A stretch of 64,000 bases of DNA from Deltaproteobacteria bacterium (GTDB lineage Bacteria > Myxococcota_A > UBA9160 > UBA4427), in the NCBI GenBank assembly GCA_019310975.1, contig JAFDDH010000001.1, positions 1-64,000 on the forward strand, in the 5' to 3' direction. The notes under the pieces were generated by a model, which saw only the letters and a list, made by a program, of their open reading frames with translations, searched no databases and had not been told where the DNA came from. A program made the translations under genes and the position numbers. Below are positions 60,060-64,000 of this stretch, one piece after another; the stretch's first letter is position 1, and each line of letters opens with the position of its first letter.

Positions 60060-60869
60060 CTAGTCGGCCGTCGGTTCGGCCGAGTCGGCCAGTCGGTAGA
60101 AGCGCCGCGCGTTCTGGCTGGTGATCCGGGCCACGTCCTCGCGGTCGACACCGTGTAGCGCGGCGAGGGTCTCGCCTACCGTGACCACCCAGGCCGGCTC
60201 GTTGCGCCGACCGCGGTGGCCCTCGGGCGCGAGGAAGGGTGCGTCGGTCTCGACCATCAGCCGGTCGAGGGGCAATGCCTTTGCGACGGCACGTAGCGCG
60301 TCGCTGCGCTTGAATGTGATGATGCCCGAGAACGAGACCAGAAGGCCCGCATCGAGGGCCTGCCGGGCGAAATCGAGCGTGCCCGTGTAGCAATGCAGCA
60401 CGCCTTCGAGCTCGCCCCGTCCCTCGGAGAGCCAGATGTCGAGCAGCTCGCCGTGTGCGTCGGGCTCGTCGCCGCGCACGTGGATCGAGACCGGCATGCG
60501 GAGCTCACGCGCCATGTCGACCTGCACCGCAAAGGCCTGGCGCTGCGCGCCCTTGTCCGAATTCATGTAGTGGTAGTCGAGCCCACATTCGCCGAGGGCC
60601 ACGACGGCGGGATCCGCCAGCCAGTCGCGCACGCGGTCGAGCACGAAGGCGTTGCACTCGCTGGCCTCATGCGGGTGGATGCCCACCGTGGCGTGCACGT
60701 CGACCTCCTGGCGGGCGAGCGCCACCGCCGCTCCATTGGCTTCGATTCCGTAGCCCGAGCCAATTGCGATCATGCCCTGCACGCCGGCATCCCGGGCACG
60801 CTGCAGGACCTCGGAGCGATCGTCGTCGTACCGGCCGGCCGTCAGGTGGCAATGGCTGTCGAGCCACAT
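60060..60869 (-). CDS. TatD family hydrolase
   Basis: MWLDSHCHLTAGRYDDDR; ALGECGLDYHY; HCYTGTLDFARQALDAGLLVSFSGIITFK; VETDAPFLAPEGHRG. Confidence 0.95.
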   Translation of the reverse strand: MWLDSHCHLTAGRYDDDRSEVLQRARDAGVQGMIAIGSGYGIEANGAAVALARQEVDVHATVGIHPHEASECNAFVLDRVRDWLADPAVVALGECGLDYHYMNSDKGAQRQAFAVQVDMARELRMPVSIHVRGDEPDAHGELLDIWLSEGRGELEGVLHCYTGTLDFARQALDAGLLVSFSGIITFKRSDALRAVAKALPLDRLMVETDAPFLAPEGHRGRRNEPAWVVTVGETLAALHGVDREDVARITSQNARRFYRLADSAEPTAD

Positions 60870-60873
60870 CGTG

Positions 60874-62457
60874 CTAATCCGCCCCGTCTTTGCTCTCGGC
60901 ATCCTCTGCGCCCGCCGTCTCGATGCGCGGGAAGAGCGGCTTGCCCTTGCGGGTCGGCGAGCCCACCGGGATCCCGCCCCACTCGGCGCTGGCAGGCAGC
61001 ACCGCGGTCTCCAGCGCATCGCCGAGGCCGAGGCGATCGAGAATCTCGGCCGCGGCCACGGGGAGGAAGGCCGCGAGCAGGAGCGCCACGATGCGCAGCG
61101 ACTCGCAGCAGGTGTGGAGCGTCGTGCTCACCGTATCGGCCAGCTCGGGATCCTTGGCGGCCTTCCACGGCTCGCGCAGCTCCAGGTAGCGATTGGTGGC
61201 ATCCACCAGCGCGAGGATCGACTCCAGGGCGCGCTGGGGGCGCATGCCGCGCATGCGCAGGTCCACTTCGGCCACGGCGGTGGCCGCCGCGTCGATCACC
61301 TCGCGCTCGGGGATCTCGATCGCGCCAGGCTCGGGCACGAGTCCGCCAGCGAACCGGCCCGTCATGTTGAGCGTGCGGCTCACGAGATTGCCAATGTTGT
61401 TGGCCAGGTCGGCGTTGATGCGCCGGACGAGCGCGTCCTCGCTGAAATTCGAGTCCTGCCCGAAGACCATGTCGCGCAGCAGGAAGTAGCGGAATGCCTC
61501 GAAGCCGTATTTCTCGCGCATGATCAGCGGATCGATCATATTGCCCAGGCTCTTGCTGACTTTGCGGTCGTCGACGTTCCAATAGCCGTGGACACTGACA
61601 TGTCGTGGCGGCTCGAGCCCGATGGCGCGCAGCATGGTCGGCCAGAAGACACCGTGCGGTTTCAGGATGTCCTTGCCGACGACGTGCTCGCAGTTGGACC
61701 AATAGTCCTGGAAGTGCGGGCCGTCCGGATAGCCAATGCCGGTCAGGTAATTGATCAGCGCGTCGAACCAGACGTAGCAGACATAATCGGTGTCGAAGGG
61801 GAGCTCGATCCCCCAGTCCAGACGGCTCTTTGGCCGCGAGATGCAGAGCTCGCCGCCGAGGCCCGTCTCCTCGTCCAACATGGCGAGGACCTCGTTCTTG
61901 TAGCGCTCGGGTCGAATGAAGTCGGGGTTCTGCTCGATATAGTCGCGCAGCCAGCTGAAGTGGGCGCCCATGTCGAAGAAGTAGTTGGCCTCGGTGCGCG
62001 GCTCCGGGGCACGCTCGTGGTCCCGGCACAGGCCGTCCAGCATGTCCCGATCTGTCAGGAAGCGCTCGCAGCCAACGCAGTAGAGCCCCTCGTACTCCTT
62101 GAATCGAATCTCGCCTTCGTCGTAGACCCGCTGCAAGATCTGCTGAACCACCTGCTTGTGGTCGGCATCGGTGGTGCGGATGAAGCGGTCGTGCGAGATG
62201 CCGATCTCTTCCCAGACGCGCAGGAAGGAGTTCGAGAAGTACTCGGCGGTCTGCGCGGGGCTCTCGCCGCGCCGGCGCGCCACCTCGAGCACCTTCTCGC
62301 CATGCTCGTCGCTGCCCGTCAGGAAGAAGCAGGTATCGCCGCACAGACGCCGGTAGCGCACGATCGTGTCGCATAGGACGGTCGTGTAGGTATGACCGAT
62401 GTGGGCCTCGGCGTTGACGTAGTAGATCGGCGTCGTGAGGTAGAAGTAGCCACTCAT
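60874..62457 (-). CDS. metG: methionyl-tRNA synthetase
   Basis: YLTTPIYYVNAEAHIGHTYTTV; GSDEHGEKV; CVGCERFLTDRDMLDGLCRDH knuckle; VSKSLGNMIDP (KMSKS variant). Confidence 0.96.
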   Translation of the reverse strand: MSGYFYLTTPIYYVNAEAHIGHTYTTVLCDTIVRYRRLCGDTCFFLTGSDEHGEKVLEVARRRGESPAQTAEYFSNSFLRVWEEIGISHDRFIRTTDADHKQVVQQILQRVYDEGEIRFKEYEGLYCVGCERFLTDRDMLDGLCRDHERAPEPRTEANYFFDMGAHFSWLRDYIEQNPDFIRPERYKNEVLAMLDEETGLGGELCISRPKSRLDWGIELPFDTDYVCYVWFDALINYLTGIGYPDGPHFQDYWSNCEHVVGKDILKPHGVFWPTMLRAIGLEPPRHVSVHGYWNVDDRKVSKSLGNMIDPLIMREKYGFEAFRYFLLRDMVFGQDSNFSEDALVRRINADLANNIGNLVSRTLNMTGRFAGGLVPEPGAIEIPEREVIDAAATAVAEVDLRMRGMRPQRALESILALVDATNRYLELREPWKAAKDPELADTVSTTLHTCCESLRIVALLLAAFLPVAAAEILDRLGLGDALETAVLPASAEWGGIPVGSPTRKGKPLFPRIETAGAEDAESKDGAD

Positions 62458-62458
62458 A

Positions 62459-63376
62459 TCAGCGCCCCACTGCCAGCCGAACGGCAATCAGGCCCTTCTC
62501 GGCGATCATCTGCGGGTTGGCGTTGCGCGTGGCCAGGTCGCGCCGACAACGGCTGAGCGTCTTCCAGGCATCGAGGGCGCCTTCTAGGTCGCGCTCGCCA
62601 GCGCGTACGCGCGTGTGGACCTGATCCCGCAGCCACTCGCTGCCGAGTGCGAGCAGTGCATCGACTTTCTCGGCCGAGCTGGCCCTCGGGCCGCGGTACT
62701 CCTCGGCCCAGCCCACCAGCTCGCCAAGGCTGGCCGTCACGATGCCATCGAAGCGCTCGACCAGCGCGGCGGTCTCCTCAGCCACGTCGTCGCCGCGCAG
62801 CGCCGGCCGCTCTTCGCTGGGAAAGACCACCTTCACCGAGCGCGAGCGGATGGTGGCGAGCAGCGCGGAGGCGCGCGCGGAGACCAGGATCAGACAGGTA
62901 CGCGGCGGCGGCTCCTCGAGCAGGCGAAGCAGGGCATTCTGCGCCTCGGCGTTCAGCCATTCGGCTTCGGCCACTACGGCCACGCGCCAGCCGCCCTCGT
63001 TGGCGCCCAGGCGCAGCGCCTTCTGCAACGCGCGGATCTGCCCGATGCGCACGCGCGTGTCATCGCGGCCGCGCTCGATCCAGTAGAGGTCGGCGTGCTC
63101 GCCGATGTGGCGGTAGAGCGGCCCACTCTTGCCCGTGCCGTCGAGCGCGATGCAGCCCTCCGCCCCGTCGCGCGTCTGCGAGCGGTGACACGCCGGGCAC
63201 TCGCCGCACGGTCGCGGCTGTGCCTTCTGTGCCGTGCACGCCACTCCGCGCGCGAACCAGAGCGCCGCGTGCCGCGGCGCCTCACCGGCGCCCGAGATCA
63301 GGTAGGCGGAGTGGATTCGCCCGCTCTCGAGGCTGTTTTCGAGAAGTCGAGTCGGGTCCGAGGCTTGCGATGTCAT
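62459..63376 (-). CDS. holB: DNA polymerase III delta' subunit
   Basis: HAALWFARGVACTAQKAQPRPCGECPACHRSQTRDGAEGC zinc module; NAEAQNALLRLLEEPPPRTCLILVSA. Confidence 0.9.
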   Translation of the reverse strand: MTSQASDPTRLLENSLESGRIHSAYLISGAGEAPRHAALWFARGVACTAQKAQPRPCGECPACHRSQTRDGAEGCIALDGTGKSGPLYRHIGEHADLYWIERGRDDTRVRIGQIRALQKALRLGANEGGWRVAVVAEAEWLNAEAQNALLRLLEEPPPRTCLILVSARASALLATIRSRSVKVVFPSEERPALRGDDVAEETAALVERFDGIVTASLGELVGWAEEYRGPRASSAEKVDALLALGSEWLRDQVHTRVRAGERDLEGALDAWKTLSRCRRDLATRNANPQMIAEKGLIAVRLAVGR

Positions 63377-63543
63377 GGGGCGGCGGATTCTAGCGTATTG
63401 CCCCCCGGGTTCACGGCGGCGCAGCTCGACGTGCAAGGTCAGACGTCACAAAACGATTCTGCATTTTCCACTCAAGTGAAGGGCATTCGAGCCGAACTGG
63501 GAGAAGCAACCACATTCCCATCTTCGAGGAGAGGAAGATTTCC

Positions 63544-64000
63544 ATGGCGATTAGCAGTTTCGGTCGGGGCAAGGGTGGAGAGATGGCGGGTGGATCACCC
63601 GTCCCGCCGTCGACGACCTCGTCGTCGAGCAGCAGCGGCATGGGCGGGCTGACGGCATTCATCGACCAGGGCTCGGAGTTCGAGGGCAAACTCTCCTTCA
63701 AGGACACGGTGCGCATCGACGGCACCTTTCACGGCGAGATCAGCAGTGAGAACACGCTGATCATCGGCGAGTCCGGTGAGATCGAGGCCACCATCAAGTC
63801 CCAGACGGTGGTGATCAGTGGCTCGGTGGTGGGCAATGTGATCGCCGACAAGCAGATCGTCCTACACAAGACCGCGCGCGTGAAGGGCGACCTGCAGACG
63901 CCCTGTGTGGTCGTCGAGGAGGGTGCCGTCTTCAATGGCAACCTCTCGATGAATGCCTCGTCGCAGGGCACTCAGCTGCCCTCGGGCAATCTCAAGGCCA
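63544..64000 (+). CDS. bactofilin (polymer-forming cytoskeletal protein), 3'-truncated by the window edge
   Basis: FIDQGSEFEGKLSFKDTVRIDGTFHGEISSENTLIIGESGEIEATIKSQTVVISGSVVGNVIADKQIVLHKTARVKGDLQTP. Confidence 0.92.
   Translation, partial: MAISSFGRGKGGEMAGGSPVPPSTTSSSSSSGMGGLTAFIDQGSEFEGKLSFKDTVRIDGTFHGEISSENTLIIGESGEIEATIKSQTVVISGSVVGNVIADKQIVLHKTARVKGDLQTPCVVVEEGAVFNGNLSMNASSQGTQLPSGNLKA

Noticed and set aside
60772-62376. 534-aa plus-strand ORF (and 510-aa minus ORF in another frame)
   Set aside because: Shadow ORFs over metG/tatD, which carry unambiguous family motifs.

Overview
This is a high-GC bacterial chromosomal window, gene-dense, and dominated by conserved housekeeping and metabolic operons. 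The ftsE-ftsX-envC-ctp-xseA-xseB-ispA-dxs-tlyA order and the CTERM-like tail suggest a deltaproteobacterial or Myxococcota-like lineage; this is a low-certainty inference. From left to right it contains: a 5'-truncated multiheme cytochrome plus a tandem-parvulin lipoprotein; an accessory-looking segment (~2.5-11 kb) of secreted or surface proteins; a thiolase/DUF35/DUF3237/LLM-oxidoreductase operon; a decayed hybrid histidine kinase; the ftsEX/envC to tlyA block; a second DUF35/thiolase/SDR block; a sulfatase and an amidohydrolase; a cysteine desulfurase and CysC; a TPR lipoprotein; a complete Dpp/Opp-type ABC importer; an isolated MshEN-domain protein; a carboxylesterase; a kinase/glycosyltransferase pair; a GldA/GldG/DUF4340-type ABC locus; enoyl-CoA hydratase; the holB-metG-tatD-IMPase operon; and a 3'-truncated bactofilin. 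I saw no CRISPR array, rRNA, convincing tRNA, prophage or clear defence system. The most unusual signals are: (i) a collapsed second copy of the gene at 2494-3588 that keeps only its 5' leader and its C-terminal sorting-like tail (10048-10345); (ii) a tyrosine-recombinase relic next to it, one of whose frameshifts is explained by an exact 8-bp tandem duplication; (iii) a histidine kinase gene with two internal deletions; and (iv) a perfect 10-bp-arm hairpin whose two ends are the stop codons of two convergent genes. All annotations come from reading translated motifs; no database search was possible.
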